Shown here: piece after piece, positions 20,952 through 29,668 of the stretch | Position numbering within the stretch: the first letter of the stretch is position 1 | How the letters are laid out: every line of letters starts with the position of its first letter | NCBI RefSeq assembly: GCF_001957125.1 | Contig: NZ_MPHJ01000006.1 | Coordinates: 124,001-188,000, forward strand | From: Shewanella sp. UCD-KL12 | GTDB lineage: Bacteria; Pseudomonadota; Gammaproteobacteria; Enterobacterales; Shewanellaceae | DNA: 64,000 bases | Direction: 5' to 3' | The notes under the pieces: model-generated | Told to the model about the DNA's origin: nothing | The model's input: only the letters and a program-made list of their open reading frames with translations | The model's database searches: none | Made by a program: the position numbers and the translations under genes

Positions 20952-21497
20952 CTAATCTCTTTCTCTCGACAGCATGTAGTTTATTTGCTCCTCACTTAAG
21001 CCTGTGACCACCATTTTAGCGCCTAATGCCATCTGCACGGTTGCGATATTCACCACCTCATTATTAATCAATATTGCCATCTGCTTACCAATGTTTTCTG
21101 CTGTGGCAGTTGTGAGTTTATGCCCACCTTGTGGAGTTAGCTCTATGCTAAGAGATGAGGCCGAGTGAGCTTCTGCTGTTAAAACATCTTGATAATCTAT
21201 TATCTCACTGCCGATAAAACGATAGTCATCGCCTCTGAACTCGAAGAGCTTCCCAAGCTCGTCTGCATTCACCTCAGCTCTATGGTTCTGACTCTGGCTA
21301 GAGCTAGGGCTAAGATCAGTAACATGGTTAACCCAGATATAGCTAAATTGAATCGCGTGCTGCTGGGTCGCTTTTTTCTGAGTCGGTTTATCACCTAAGT
21401 GAGGGCTTACACTCTTACTCACATCATGGCTCAACGCATCGAGGGAGATCAGCGCTGACAGCAGCGCAATCATAAAAATGCAAACAGGTTTCATCAT
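20952..21497 (-). CDS. Stand-alone SecD P1-head-like exported protein
   Basis: Taking the ATG pair at 21497 (GAAGGTG upstream) this is about 181 residues, beginning MMKPVCIFMIALLSALIS, a clear signal peptide. The C-terminal ~75 residues (LSIELTPQGG, ENIGKQMAILINNEVVNIA, then VVTGLSEEQINYML) match the P1 head subdomain of SecD, where the same order of motifs occurs. The SecD membrane helices are absent, so this is not a translocase subunit but a periplasmic, or possibly anchored, protein reusing that fold. The middle section (about residues 45-75) is polar and low in complexity. It is transcribed divergently from torE. The function is unknown. Confidence 0.7.
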   Translation of the reverse strand: MMKPVCIFMIALLSALISLDALSHDVSKSVSPHLGDKPTQKKATQQHAIQFSYIWVNHVTDLSPSSSQSQNHRAEVNADELGKLFEFRGDDYRFIGSEIIDYQDVLTAEAHSASSLSIELTPQGGHKLTTATAENIGKQMAILINNEVVNIATVQMALGAKMVVTGLSEEQINYMLSRERD

Positions 21498-21620
21498 TAA
21501 AACACCTTCACTAAAGCAATACATATTGCGTGAAATATTATATCAATCAGCCTTCAAATCTATAGCTATTTGAGCCTAAAAATAGACGATATTCCAAATG
21601 AGTTAAGACGCTCATTATTT

Positions 21621-21682
21621 CTGTTCATATTTTTTCATATTCTGTCAAAACTCATTCATTCCTTGTATGACGCCTGTTCACA
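21621..21682 (+). promoter_or_regulatory. TorR-type operator of torECAD
   Basis: CTGTTCATAT at 21621-21630 is followed by TTCATAT, giving an exact TTCATA-N4-TTCATA direct repeat at 21624-21639. A weaker box, CTGTTCACAT, lies at 21673-21682. CTGTTCATAT is the E. coli tor-box decamer, and the spaced TTCATA pair is, from memory, the Shewanella TorR site. It lies about 100 bp before torE, as expected for an activator. Confidence 0.75.
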
Positions 21683-21735
21683 TCCATGCTCTATAGTTAT
21701 TGCATCAAAGATAAGATCACTTAAGAGAGCCAGCT

Positions 21736-21906
21736 ATGACTCAGCAAGCTTCATCCCAAACAGCTAAGCAAGTTAAAACAAAAGAGCTTAAAGCCCTAGG
21801 TTTTATCATCTTTTTGTTATTCCCCATCATCACCATTACAGGCATCAGTGCCTACGGATTCATCTTATGGATGTATCAGGCATTTGGCGGTGTTGTCGGT
21901 CATTAA
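21736..21906 (+). CDS. torE: TorE, small NapE/TorE-family membrane protein
   Basis: A 56-residue protein. A polar N-terminus (residues 1-20) precedes one membrane helix (about 22-48, LGFIIFLLFPIITITGISAY), and it ends FGGVVGH. This is the standard size and layout of the TorE/NapE family, which sits at the head of Shewanella torECAD and is thought to aid electron transfer or assembly; its exact role is unsettled. Start at 21736 with GAGAGCC upstream. It is 59 bp before torC on the same strand and directly downstream of the TorR-type boxes, so it is the first gene of the operon. Confidence 0.88.
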   Translation: MTQQASSQTAKQVKTKELKALGFIIFLLFPIITITGISAYGFILWMYQAFGGVVGH

Positions 21907-21965
21907 TTTTGACCATGACAAATCAATCTACATTTAACGAATTTTAAGATTTAAAGGATGCTGTT

Positions 21966-23144
21966 ATGAAGTGGTTAATCAATATCTGGCGCACACTGAC
22001 CAAGCCTGCCAAATACCTTACCTTAGGCACAGTGAGCCTATCCGCCTTTTTAATGGGTGTTATCTTCTGGGGTGGGTTTAACACGGCACTTGAGATGACC
22101 AATACCGAGGAGTTCTGCATAAGCTGCCACAGTATGGAGAGCATGCCTTATCAAGAGCTTCAAGAAACCGTTCACTGGTCAAATCACTCTGGTGTACGAG
22201 CGACTTGCCCTGATTGTCATGTCCCTCATGACTGGAGCCGTAAAATTGCCCGTAAGATTGAAGCTTCTCATGATATGTGGGGCTGGATGCTACAAACGGT
22301 TAATACCCCAGAAAAGTTTGAAGATAAACGACTTGAAATGGCTAGCCGTGAGTGGAAACGTTTCGATCGCGATAACTCGTTAGCCTGCAAAAACTGTCAC
22401 AACTATGACTCAATGAAGTGGGACAGTATGAGTAAGCTGGCACAAAAGCAGATGAAGCGTGCTGCAGAGCTTGATCAAAGCTGTATCGATTGCCACAAAG
22501 GAATCGCGCATAAGCTGCCAGATATGGGCACCTCTCGTGCACCTGAGTTAATTGCACAGGTCGGTTCTGGCGAAAGCGCGCCACAAACTGAGCAAACTTA
22601 CTTCACCGCACTAACTAAGCCACTTTTCTACAACGAAAAGACCGATGTTGAAGCCGGTACCTTAAATATCGCCACTAAGGTAAAGGTACTTGAGACTAAA
22701 GGTAACCGTGTAAAGATTGGCATCGATGGATGGCGTAAAAAGATAGGCGCTGGCCGTGTTATCTACTTTGATTTCGGACTTAACATTCTTTCAGCTCAAC
22801 TGACCAAAGACGCAGCCCTTGAAGAGGGTGTGATGGAAGTGTTCGAAGAGAAAGAAGACCCTATGACAGGTCTAGCCTGGCAACGTGTTGAAGCTAAAAT
22901 CTGGACTGAGAAAGATTACCTAGTTACTGATCTGCAGCCACTTTGGGACTACGCTCGTGAAACTTACACCACCAGCTGTAGTGTATGTCATACCCAACCT
23001 GATGAAGCACATTTTGACGCCAACTCTTGGCCTGGCATGTTCCAAGGCATGATAGCGTTCGTCAACATGGACCAAGATACTCAAGCACTTGTACAGAAGT
23101 ACCTGCAAGAGCACTCTTCAACTTTCGATAAGTCAGCACACTAG
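21966..23144 (+). CDS. torC: TorC, membrane-anchored pentaheme c-type cytochrome
   Basis: This protein passes electrons from menaquinol to TorA in the periplasm. It has 392 residues, with an N-terminal membrane anchor at about 17-38. Four CxxCH heme sites in the NapC/NirT-like half are FCISCH, ATCPDCH, ACKNCH and SCIDCH (near residues 50, 80, 140 and 172). A fifth, SCSVCH, lies near 337 in the C-terminal domain that contacts TorA. This is the family's usual size and heme count. AAAGGATG precedes the ATG. In E. coli, apo-TorC also feeds back on TorS; whether that holds here is not visible. Confidence 0.95.
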   Translation: MKWLINIWRTLTKPAKYLTLGTVSLSAFLMGVIFWGGFNTALEMTNTEEFCISCHSMESMPYQELQETVHWSNHSGVRATCPDCHVPHDWSRKIARKIEASHDMWGWMLQTVNTPEKFEDKRLEMASREWKRFDRDNSLACKNCHNYDSMKWDSMSKLAQKQMKRAAELDQSCIDCHKGIAHKLPDMGTSRAPELIAQVGSGESAPQTEQTYFTALTKPLFYNEKTDVEAGTLNIATKVKVLETKGNRVKIGIDGWRKKIGAGRVIYFDFGLNILSAQLTKDAALEEGVMEVFEEKEDPMTGLAWQRVEAKIWTEKDYLVTDLQPLWDYARETYTTSCSVCHTQPDEAHFDANSWPGMFQGMIAFVNMDQDTQALVQKYLQEHSSTFDKSAH

Positions 23145-23177
23145 CACTGGTAAAGAAACAGAATTAGGATTAAAACA

Positions 23178-25670
23178 ATGAACAGAAGAGACTTTTTAAA
23201 AGGTTTAGTTTCAACATCTTATGTTGTCCTAAGCGGTGCCTCTGTACTGGCCCCACTAAACGCATTAGCCGCTGCTGGCGCAAAAGAGAAAGATGGCTGG
23301 CTTACTACAGGTACTCACTTCGGTGCCTTTAAAATTAAGCGTAAAAACGGCGTTATCGATCAGGTTAAGCCTTTTGATTTAGATAAGTATCCAACGGATA
23401 TGATCAATGGTGTTAAGGGGCTGGTCTATAACCCATCACGTGTTCGCTACCCTATGGTACGCCTAGATTTTCTACTCAATGGCCATAAGAGTGATACCAC
23501 GCAGCGTGGTGATTTCCGCTTCGTACGTGTCACTTGGGACAAGGCGCTGCACTTACTTAAAGACTCGCTCGATGAAGTGCAGACTAAGTATGGGCCATCA
23601 GGGCTTCACGCTGGTCAAACCGGCTGGCGCGCAACGGGTCAACTGCACTCAAGCACAAGCCATATGCAACGTGCTATTGGTATGCACGGCAACTTTGTCA
23701 AGAAAATTGGCGACTACTCGACGGGTGCAGGCCAAACTATTTTGCCTTATATCTTGGGCTCAACTGAAGTATACGCTCAAGGCACCTCTTGGCCGCTCAT
23801 TCTTGAAGAATCAAAGACCATCATTTTATGGTCGAACGATCCTTACAAGAATCTACAAGTGGGCTGGAATGCGGAGACCCATGAGTCATTTGGCTACTTA
23901 GCTAAGCTAAAAGAGAAGGTTAAACAGGGCAAAATCCGTGTGATCAGTATTGATCCTGTTGTGACCAAGACTCAAAAATACTTAGGCTGCGAGCAGCTCT
24001 ACGTCAACCCACAAACAGATGTGGCACTTATGCTTGGTATCGCGCATGAGATGGTGACTAAAGGCTTACATGACAAGAAGTTTATCGGTGGTTACAGCTT
24101 AGGATTTGATAGGTTCCTACCTTACCTAATGGGTGAGAGTGATGGCATAGTTAAAACCCCTGAGTGGGCCAGTAAAATCACTGGTGTTAGCCCTGAAATT
24201 ATTCGCGACCTTGCGAAGGTGATGACCAGAGATCGTACTCAGCTAATGATGGGCTGGTGTATTCAACGTCAGCAACATGGTGAGCAACCTTACTGGATGG
24301 CAGCAGTACTAGCGACCATGATAGGCCAGATTGGTCTACCTGGCGGCGGGATCAGTTACGGTCACCACTACTCAAGTATTGGTGTGCCATCATCAGGTGC
24401 AGCAGCACCAGGCGCGTTCCCTCGCAACTTAGATGAAGATCAAAAGCCACTGTTTGATAGCAATGACTTTAAAGGCGCGAGTAGCACCATTCCGGTAGCC
24501 CGCTGGATTGATGCCATCATGGAGCCGGGTAAGACCATTGATGCTAACGGCTCAAAAGTGACTTTCCCAGATATTAAGATGATGGTGTTTTCGGGTAATA
24601 ACCCATGGAATCATCATCAAGATAGAAACCGCATGAAGCAAGCGTTCCACAAGCTTGAGTGTGTGGTCACTATCGATATGAACTGGACGGCGACCTGTCG
24701 CTTCTCTGATATCGTATTGCCTGCTTGTACTACCTTTGAGCGCAACGATATCGATGTATACGGCAGTTATGCCAATCGCGGCATCTTGGCGATGCAGAAG
24801 ATGGTAGAGCCTCTATTTGAGAGCCTATCTGACTTTGAGATCTTCACCCGCTTTGCCGCTGTAATGGGCAAAGAGAAGGAATATACCCGTGATATGAGCG
24901 AGCTAGAGTGGCTCAACAAGCTCTACACTGAGTGTAAGCAAGCCAATGCGGGTAAGTTTGATATGCCTGATTTTGAGGATTTCTGGAAAGAGGGTTATGT
25001 TCACTTCGGTGAAGGTAAGCCTTGGACACGCCACGCTGACTTTAGGGAAGATCCTGAAATTAACCCATTGGGCACGCCATCTGGTTTGATTGAAATCTTC
25101 AGTCGTAAGATTGCGCAATTTGGATACGATGATTGCCCTGGCCACCCAACTTGGATGGAAAAAACTGAACGTAGCCACGGTGGACCTGGTTCAAACAAGT
25201 TCCCAGTTTGGATGCAGTCTTGCCACCCAGACAAGCGCCTTCACTCGCAGATGTGTGAGTCGAAAGAGTACCGTGAAACCTATACAGTTCAAGGTCGTGA
25301 GCCAGTATACTTAAGCCCAGAAGATGCCAAAGCACGTGGCATTAAAGATAGCGATATCGTTCGAGTATTTAACGAGCGTGGTCAACTACTTGCTGGTGCT
25401 GTGGTATCTGATAGCTTCCCGAAAGGGATCATTCGAATCCATGAAGGTGCTTGGTATGGCCCTGTTGGCGAAGATGGTAGCAAAGAGGGTGGCGCTGAAG
25501 TCGGTGCACTTTGTAGCTATGGCGATCCAAATACACTGACACAAGATATTGGCACCTCGAAACTTGCTCAGGCATGTGCAGCTTATACCTGCTTAGTTGA
25601 ATTTGAGAAATATCGCGGTAAAGTACCTGAAGTCAGCTCGTTTAATGGCCCCGTTGAGACACTTATCTAG
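23178..25670 (+). CDS. torA: TorA, periplasmic molybdenum TMAO reductase
   Basis: Reduces trimethylamine N-oxide to trimethylamine at a bis-MGD molybdenum centre. It has 830 residues and begins [10 protein letters not shown], a twin-arginine export signal ending near NALAA (residue 33). GDYSTGAGQ, with the Ser near residue 181, provides the expected serine ligand to molybdenum. No N-terminal Fe-S cysteine cluster is present, as in TorA and BisC relatives. The gene begins 33 bp after torC. The length and operon setting point to TorA rather than DMSO or biotin sulfoxide reductase. Confidence 0.96.
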   Translation: MNRRDFLKGLVSTSYVVLSGASVLAPLNALAAAGAKEKDGWLTTGTHFGAFKIKRKNGVIDQVKPFDLDKYPTDMINGVKGLVYNPSRVRYPMVRLDFLLNGHKSDTTQRGDFRFVRVTWDKALHLLKDSLDEVQTKYGPSGLHAGQTGWRATGQLHSSTSHMQRAIGMHGNFVKKIGDYSTGAGQTILPYILGSTEVYAQGTSWPLILEESKTIILWSNDPYKNLQVGWNAETHESFGYLAKLKEKVKQGKIRVISIDPVVTKTQKYLGCEQLYVNPQTDVALMLGIAHEMVTKGLHDKKFIGGYSLGFDRFLPYLMGESDGIVKTPEWASKITGVSPEIIRDLAKVMTRDRTQLMMGWCIQRQQHGEQPYWMAAVLATMIGQIGLPGGGISYGHHYSSIGVPSSGAAAPGAFPRNLDEDQKPLFDSNDFKGASSTIPVARWIDAIMEPGKTIDANGSKVTFPDIKMMVFSGNNPWNHHQDRNRMKQAFHKLECVVTIDMNWTATCRFSDIVLPACTTFERNDIDVYGSYANRGILAMQKMVEPLFESLSDFEIFTRFAAVMGKEKEYTRDMSELEWLNKLYTECKQANAGKFDMPDFEDFWKEGYVHFGEGKPWTRHADFREDPEINPLGTPSGLIEIFSRKIAQFGYDDCPGHPTWMEKTERSHGGPGSNKFPVWMQSCHPDKRLHSQMCESKEYRETYTVQGREPVYLSPEDAKARGIKDSDIVRVFNERGQLLAGAVVSDSFPKGIIRIHEGAWYGPVGEDGSKEGGAEVGALCSYGDPNTLTQDIGTSKLAQACAAYTCLVEFEKYRGKVPEVSSFNGPVETLI

Positions 25671-25680
25671 CTAGCTAAGA

Positions 25681-25705
25681 GAGGTATGCCACGCTGACAT
25701 ACCTC
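25681..25705 (+). promoter_or_regulatory. Intercistronic hairpin torA-torD
   Basis: GAGGTATG (25681-25688) pairs perfectly with CATACCTC (25698-25705) over a nine-base loop, in the 102-bp gap between torA and torD. There is no T-run. It could stabilise the torECA part of the transcript or partly attenuate torD, which is needed in smaller amounts. Confidence 0.5.
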
Positions 25706-25772
25706 GCATAAACTCGTTTATAGCTCAAAGATAAATAGCCTGAATAAATAAGATAGGATGAGAGAGGAATAG

Positions 25773-26417
25773 ATGAATCAAGATGCAATCAACCAAGCAA
25801 GAGGCATGGTCTATCGCCTGCTCTCATCACTGTTTGCTAAAGAGATCGATCATCAACTACTGCACGAGCTTACCAGTGAGCAGGCCAAAGCATTTTGGGC
25901 ACAACTTGCCAGTGAGCCGGCGTTTAAGCAAGATGTCGATGCCTTGACTCACGTACTGGAAAACCTTAAATCAGATAGAGCGCTCATGGAGCTTGCCGCT
26001 GATTACTGCGGTCTGTTTTTAGTGGGTACTAAACACAGCGCATCACCTTACGCCAGTCTCTACCTTAATGCTGAAGATAGCAGTGGCAAAAGCAGCAAAG
26101 ATGATGAGCCCACCCTATTTGGTGAACAACATCAGCAGATGGTTCATTTTTTAAAGCAAAGCCAACTGCAGGTTCAGAGCAGCTTTCCTGAGCCTGCCGA
26201 CCATATTGCAGTGATCTTGGCCTATGTTGAACACTTATGTAAAACAGCTAAGGATACAGAGCAGGTTGAATTTATTGAAAGCTATCTAGTTACTTGGCTT
26301 GGAAACTTTGCAGCGAAAGTCACCCAATGTGATAGCGGTGAGTTTTACTGCGCTCTGGCCCGTTTAACCCAAAGCTGGGTTGAAGCGGACCTTAAAGGTT
26401 TAAAAGAGGAAGCTTAA
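25773..26417 (+). CDS. torD: TorD, TorA-specific maturation chaperone
   Basis: A cytoplasmic chaperone of the TorD/DmsD family that binds apo-TorA and its twin-arginine signal before cofactor insertion. It has 214 residues and is all-helical in composition. The family-typical segment [20 protein letters not shown] (about residues 72-91) and [16 protein letters not shown] (about 140-155) are present. GAGAGGAA lies seven bases before the ATG. It is the last gene of torECAD, separated from torA by a 102-bp gap containing a hairpin. Confidence 0.93.
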   Translation: MNQDAINQARGMVYRLLSSLFAKEIDHQLLHELTSEQAKAFWAQLASEPAFKQDVDALTHVLENLKSDRALMELAADYCGLFLVGTKHSASPYASLYLNAEDSSGKSSKDDEPTLFGEQHQQMVHFLKQSQLQVQSSFPEPADHIAVILAYVEHLCKTAKDTEQVEFIESYLVTWLGNFAAKVTQCDSGEFYCALARLTQSWVEADLKGLKEEA

Positions 26418-26493
26418 GTCTAGTTTCCAATGGCTAGGGCTATTTGTGCACTTAGCCCTATATCAATACTTAGCGCTACATCAATAGTTGCCG

Positions 26494-27489
26494 CTACAGT
26501 AGCTTCAATTTCCCCTTAGCAGCGGCAATATTTGGATATTGCTTCGCTGCTAATATCTCAATCAACTCAGCCGTTATCCGCTCAAAACACTGGGTGCCCT
26601 CATTCTCATAGCAAGTTGCAATCTGCACTGCGCTTGCCCCAGCAAGCAGATACTCAAACGCATCACTGCCAGACTTTATTCCGCCCACACCGATCACATC
26701 AATTGAGTCTGGAAGTAACTCTCTAAATGCTCTGACATTTGCCAAGCCTATCGGCTTAATATAATCACCACATAAACCGCCAAAACCTCCTTTGGGTTTA
26801 ATGATTGCACTCTCAGTGTCAGGATCTATCACTAAGGTATTGCCCACTGAGTTGATGCAGGTAATAAACTTAACCGGAAATTTTTTAATCACATTCGCCA
26901 TCGATGAAAAATGAGAAAAATCAAAATAGGGCGGTAATTTAAGGCCTATCGGCTTATCCCCTAACCCACATATGGCTTCGAGTGCCTGCTCGGTTTGCTC
27001 AAAGTCATACCCTAATTGAGGCTTACCTTCGATATTAGGACAAGAGAAATTCACCTCAATCAGATCGGCACTGCTTTGTTGAAACGCCTTAACCATAGTG
27101 ACATTGTCACTAACACAGAAGCCAGACACACTGACGACAATAGGTTTTGAAGGGATAGGTTTTGAAGGAATAGGCTCTGAAGAAAGAGCCTTTGAAGAAT
27201 CAGCCTGCTTCAATCTAGGCAACATCTCTAGGTAGGCCTCATAACCTAAATTCGGTAATCCCATAGACTGAATAGCGCCCAGTGGCAGCGCTTTATATCT
27301 AGGCTCAGCATTACCCTCTCTAGGCTGGATAGTACAAGATTTTGTCATCACAGCGGCAGCGTGAGAATTCATAAGGCTAAGGAGCTCAGCCTCTGTAGTA
27401 CAGCGAGGGCCTGAAGCATTGAAGATATAGTTATCGAGGCAAAGGTTAGCAATTGAGGTTTTTAAACAGGGCTGAAACTGGCTAGACAT
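26494..27489 (-). CDS. Class 1A (fumarate-type) dihydroorotate dehydrogenase-like protein
   Basis: From the ATG at 27489 (GGAG nine bases upstream) it has 331 residues. An FMN TIM-barrel oxidoreductase: NASGPRCTTEAEL near the N-terminus, the active-site NFSCPNIEGKPQLGYDFE with the class 1 catalytic Cys, GLKLPPYFD, CINSVGNTLVIDPDTES and GVGGIKSGSDAFEYLLAGA. These match cytosolic class 1A enzymes, which use fumarate, rather than membrane class 2 PyrD, the usual gammaproteobacterial enzyme. It is therefore probably a second, acquired or specialised enzyme. A 20-residue insert of four five-residue repeats (SSKAL, SSEPI, PSKPI, PSKPI) follows about residue 105. It is convergent with torD and unlinked to pyrimidine genes. 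A related dihydropyrimidine-type substrate is not excluded. Confidence 0.83.
   Translation of the reverse strand: MSSQFQPCLKTSIANLCLDNYIFNASGPRCTTEAELLSLMNSHAAAVMTKSCTIQPREGNAEPRYKALPLGAIQSMGLPNLGYEAYLEMLPRLKQADSSKALSSEPIPSKPIPSKPIVVSVSGFCVSDNVTMVKAFQQSSADLIEVNFSCPNIEGKPQLGYDFEQTEQALEAICGLGDKPIGLKLPPYFDFSHFSSMANVIKKFPVKFITCINSVGNTLVIDPDTESAIIKPKGGFGGLCGDYIKPIGLANVRAFRELLPDSIDVIGVGGIKSGSDAFEYLLAGASAVQIATCYENEGTQCFERITAELIEILAAKQYPNIAAAKGKLKLL
27140..27199. repeat. In-frame 15-bp minisatellite inside the dihydroorotate dehydrogenase-like gene
   Basis: Four consecutive 15-bp units, the first two differing only at the last base (ATAGGTTTTGAAGGG and the same ending in A), the third and fourth more diverged. 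They encode four five-residue repeats on the minus strand. Because 15 is a multiple of 3, gain or loss of units keeps the frame. Confidence 0.92.
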
Positions 27490-27703
27490 AAAGTGGGCTC
27501 CGTGTGCGGCGCAATGCATTGCGCGAAGAAAGTGGTCACAAACGGGACAACAGATTAGCAGCTATTTATCAGTAAAAACTTGATCTTCGATCGACTTTAA
27601 ACAGGGAGATGAGATACCAGTTTTGCAACCTGCTGTTCCACTTTCCGCTGTTAATCTTAAAAGCCATTGTACCTATCATAACGGTTAACAAATCGAGGTA
27701 ATT

Positions 27704-28474
27704 ATGAAAACGCTCTCCCATACAGCGGCAATACAAAAGCGAATACAAAAACAAATACAGCAACTCTTACTATTACCCATACTGATATCCTCGCCCCTCT
27801 TTGCAGCAGAAAACACCTATGGAGGCGTTCAAGAATCGATACCGAGTCAACAGCCAGAGCAAGCACTTCTCTCAGCTAATGAAGCTGTAAATGACAATGA
27901 CTATGACAAAGACACAGACACAGACAAAGACAAAGACAAAACAGTTGATATGAGCGACCCAACGGCTGTGTATTCCTCTATCGGTGTAAAGGCTGACACC
28001 TCAGGAAAGCTCGATGCCAGTGCAGGATTTGCTTGGGGGAATAACCAGCTATTGATTGAAAGCAAAGGTGGAGGTGATTCATTAAGTATGACCTATGCCA
28101 ACATGAACAAGGGCGCAGGCTTTTATGCCGAAGCCAGCGGTAATGCCGAGCGACGTTCAACCTCTATCGGTTATGTCACCACGCTACCACTTGCCGAAAA
28201 CCTTAAAATCTATCCAGTGATTATGGCGGGTTACATCAACGATGAGTTAATGGATGAAGTCACAGGTATCGTCACTGCAGGCTTTTACACGCGATATAAC
28301 CTAGGCTCCGGCTTTCACCTCGGGCTAGACCCGTTTTTCACCTATGGCCAAAATGGTTATCAAGCCAACACATTCGATGCATTTATTGGCTTTCAACATA
28401 AGACCCATAGGATCAGATTAGGTGTCAATGAAGAGAAAGAACTCACCCTACAATACAATATCGCCTTTATGTAG
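27704..28474 (+). CDS. Putative outer-membrane/envelope protein with acidic linker
   Basis: A 256-residue protein I do not recognise. A long N-region with cationic residues precedes a hydrophobic core and LFAAEN, a likely signal peptide cut near residue 35. Residues 65-83 form a very acidic, low-complexity linker (DNDYDKDTDTDKDKDK) encoded by a GACAAA/GACACA hexamer run. The C-terminal ~170 residues have alternating beta pattern (LGSGFHLGLDPFFTYGQNGY and similar) and end YNIAFM, suggesting a small outer-membrane barrel. GAGGTAATT precedes the ATG. The Asp-rich linker might bind calcium; that is a guess. Confidence 0.6.
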   Translation: MKTLSHTAAIQKRIQKQIQQLLLLPILISSPLFAAENTYGGVQESIPSQQPEQALLSANEAVNDNDYDKDTDTDKDKDKTVDMSDPTAVYSSIGVKADTSGKLDASAGFAWGNNQLLIESKGGGDSLSMTYANMNKGAGFYAEASGNAERRSTSIGYVTTLPLAENLKIYPVIMAGYINDELMDEVTGIVTAGFYTRYNLGSGFHLGLDPFFTYGQNGYQANTFDAFIGFQHKTHRIRLGVNEEKELTLQYNIAFM

Positions 28475-28529
28475 GCAGAGTTCACTAGACTGACTTTGTA
28501 CTTGGTTATTTTCAGGTGAACACAACTTC

Positions 28530-28800
28530 ATTGTTATCTATTGCCTGCAGCTGGTGCTGTATAGGATATACGAATGTCGTTAAGGCATGGATGCCTATAA
28601 ACGACCTTAAGTGAAAACACTTCAGTGACTTGCCCCGGCTTTTGATTTCATGAAAAGTGACCCTATAGCCTTGGCGATAACATCTAATCTACACGAACGT
28701 AGAGAATGCCAAAAAATGTATGGAACATTTTGGCCTTGATGTCGAAGGTCACTGCCGCGTTTGCACCTGCTATGATTTCAAGAAAGTAGCTTCTTCGAGT
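28530..28800 (-). repeat. Multi-hairpin dispersed element, copy E (inverted)
   Basis: Read on the minus strand, it matches the copy at 40918-41210. Paired arms: CAGTGAC (28623-28629) with GTCACTG (28748-28754), GTGAAAAC (28611-28618) with GTTTGCAC (28759-28766, one mismatch), GTCGTT (28576-28581) with AACGAC (28600-28605), and AAAATGT/ACATTTT (28713-28731). The end TTGTTATCTATTGCCTGCAG (from 28535) is the inverse of the 3' end of the other copies. Confidence 0.7.
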
Positions 28801-28845
28801 TGGATTTTATTGGTTGGTAAATTGTTTCTGGACAGAAATGATTTA

Positions 28846-28972
28846 GAGCAGCATCTACCAATATTGAAATTGCAGATCACCTGCCCAGTGCCTTTGCAAG
28901 ACGCTGCAAGTCCGTCCATGGAAGCTCTACTAAATCATCCATGATTTAGAAGCTTGCACGTCCCTTACAGAT
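28846..28972. repeat. Long hairpin with CTAAATCAT core, copy 1
   Basis: The innermost arm is CTAAATCAT/ATGATTTAG (28930-28949). Outside it TGCAAG pairs with CTTGCA, and AGCATCT with AGATGCT. The core, from CTCTACTAAATCATCC to GAAGCTTGCA, recurs at 59047-59080 with one substitution, while the outer stems differ. Confidence 0.7.
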
Positions 28973-29064
28973 GCTCTGCTATCAAGCTCAATGTAGGCTC
29001 TAGCTTGGTTGTGGATATGAATTAGACACCTTATTCAAATTGAAGGCACAAGCTACTACAAGTC

Positions 29065-29210
29065 CCCGTTGGAAGTTGCCGTAGGGCATTGGAATAAATA
29101 GCGTGAGCCAGACATGGATGTCAGGCTAACTTTCGGGGGACAGGATGTTCCACCGAAAGTGTTAGCTATTTATCCATAAGCGCAAGGATCACAACTTCAA
29201 TGGGGCGGCA
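29065..29210. repeat. Nested inverted-repeat structure
   Basis: From outside in: CCCCGT/ACGGGG, AAGTTG/CAACTT, ATAAATAGC (29094-29102) with GCTATTTAT (29165-29173). Inside these are two adjacent hairpins: AGCC-GACAT/ATGTC-GGCT (29107-29127), and GCTAA-CTTTCGG with CCGAAAG-TTAGC (29125-29166). The inner hairpins overlap the closing stem by two or three bases, so they may be alternative folds. Confidence 0.55.
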
Positions 29211-29439
29211 CGGGGATTCGGTAAAGGGGGGTTGCTGTTGACCTCCCTTTGCCTCGGGTGTGGGTGGAAAACCAGCGACTTTCTTCGGTCGCCAGACCGA
29301 TATCCCCTGGGAATAGAATTCCGCGACTTTAGTTATTAGACGAAGTCTAAACACCTTATATAAACGCAGTTTGGCCACAACTCACAATGGGGCATAAGTG
29401 AGCGATGAACTCAGCCTAGAGTTACTCACAAAACCTCAA

Positions 29440-29660
29440 TCGAAGAGAGAATCAACCAAGTGTAGGTGCGGCTGCGGACTTCGATGACATGGATGTCATC
29501 GCAGAGCCCACAAGGAGGTGCTTGCGGCGTTTCGCAGAAGTACCTGCATAAGAGCCCGCTGCAAGCGATAGATAATAATGAAGGTAAAGGCTATAAACAA
29601 ACTACCCAATATCAAAATCGCCCAATGAACCCAGTAGAAAATGTAATCAGCCTTCACTCG
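29440..29660 (+). repeat. Multi-hairpin dispersed element, copy A
   Basis: It begins near CAATCGAAGAGAGA and ends near CAATGAACC. The long-range arms are GTGTAGGT (29460-29467) and ACCTGCAT (29542-29549). Inside are CTGCG/CGCAG and CGATGAC/GTCATCG. The shared 3' block GCCCGCTGCAAGCGATAGAT follows. It is nearly collinear with the copy at 40640-40850. Confidence 0.7.
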
Positions 29661-29668
29661 AAGGCTAG

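Larger units (their letters stand above)
28475..29668. other. Gene-free stretch packed with hairpin repeat elements
   Basis: No supportable gene in 1.2 kb. It contains an inverted copy of the multi-hairpin element (about 28530-28800), a long hairpin with the CTAAATCAT core (about 28846-28972), a nested inverted-repeat structure (29065-29210, with strong hairpins at 29107-29127 and 29125-29166), a GC-rich hairpin (about 29220-29254) and a direct copy of the multi-hairpin element (about 29440-29660). Short ORFs here (for example 28720-28944) run across repeat boundaries and look accidental. Confidence 0.75.

Noticed and set aside
28720..28944. A 74-codon plus-strand ORF in the repeat island
   Set aside because: It crosses two different repeat elements; coding is not supported.
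29166..29378. A 70-codon minus-strand ORF possibly a transposase remnant
   Set aside because: The residues match no transposase motif I know, and the DNA is dominated by hairpins; no evidence for a mobile-element gene.
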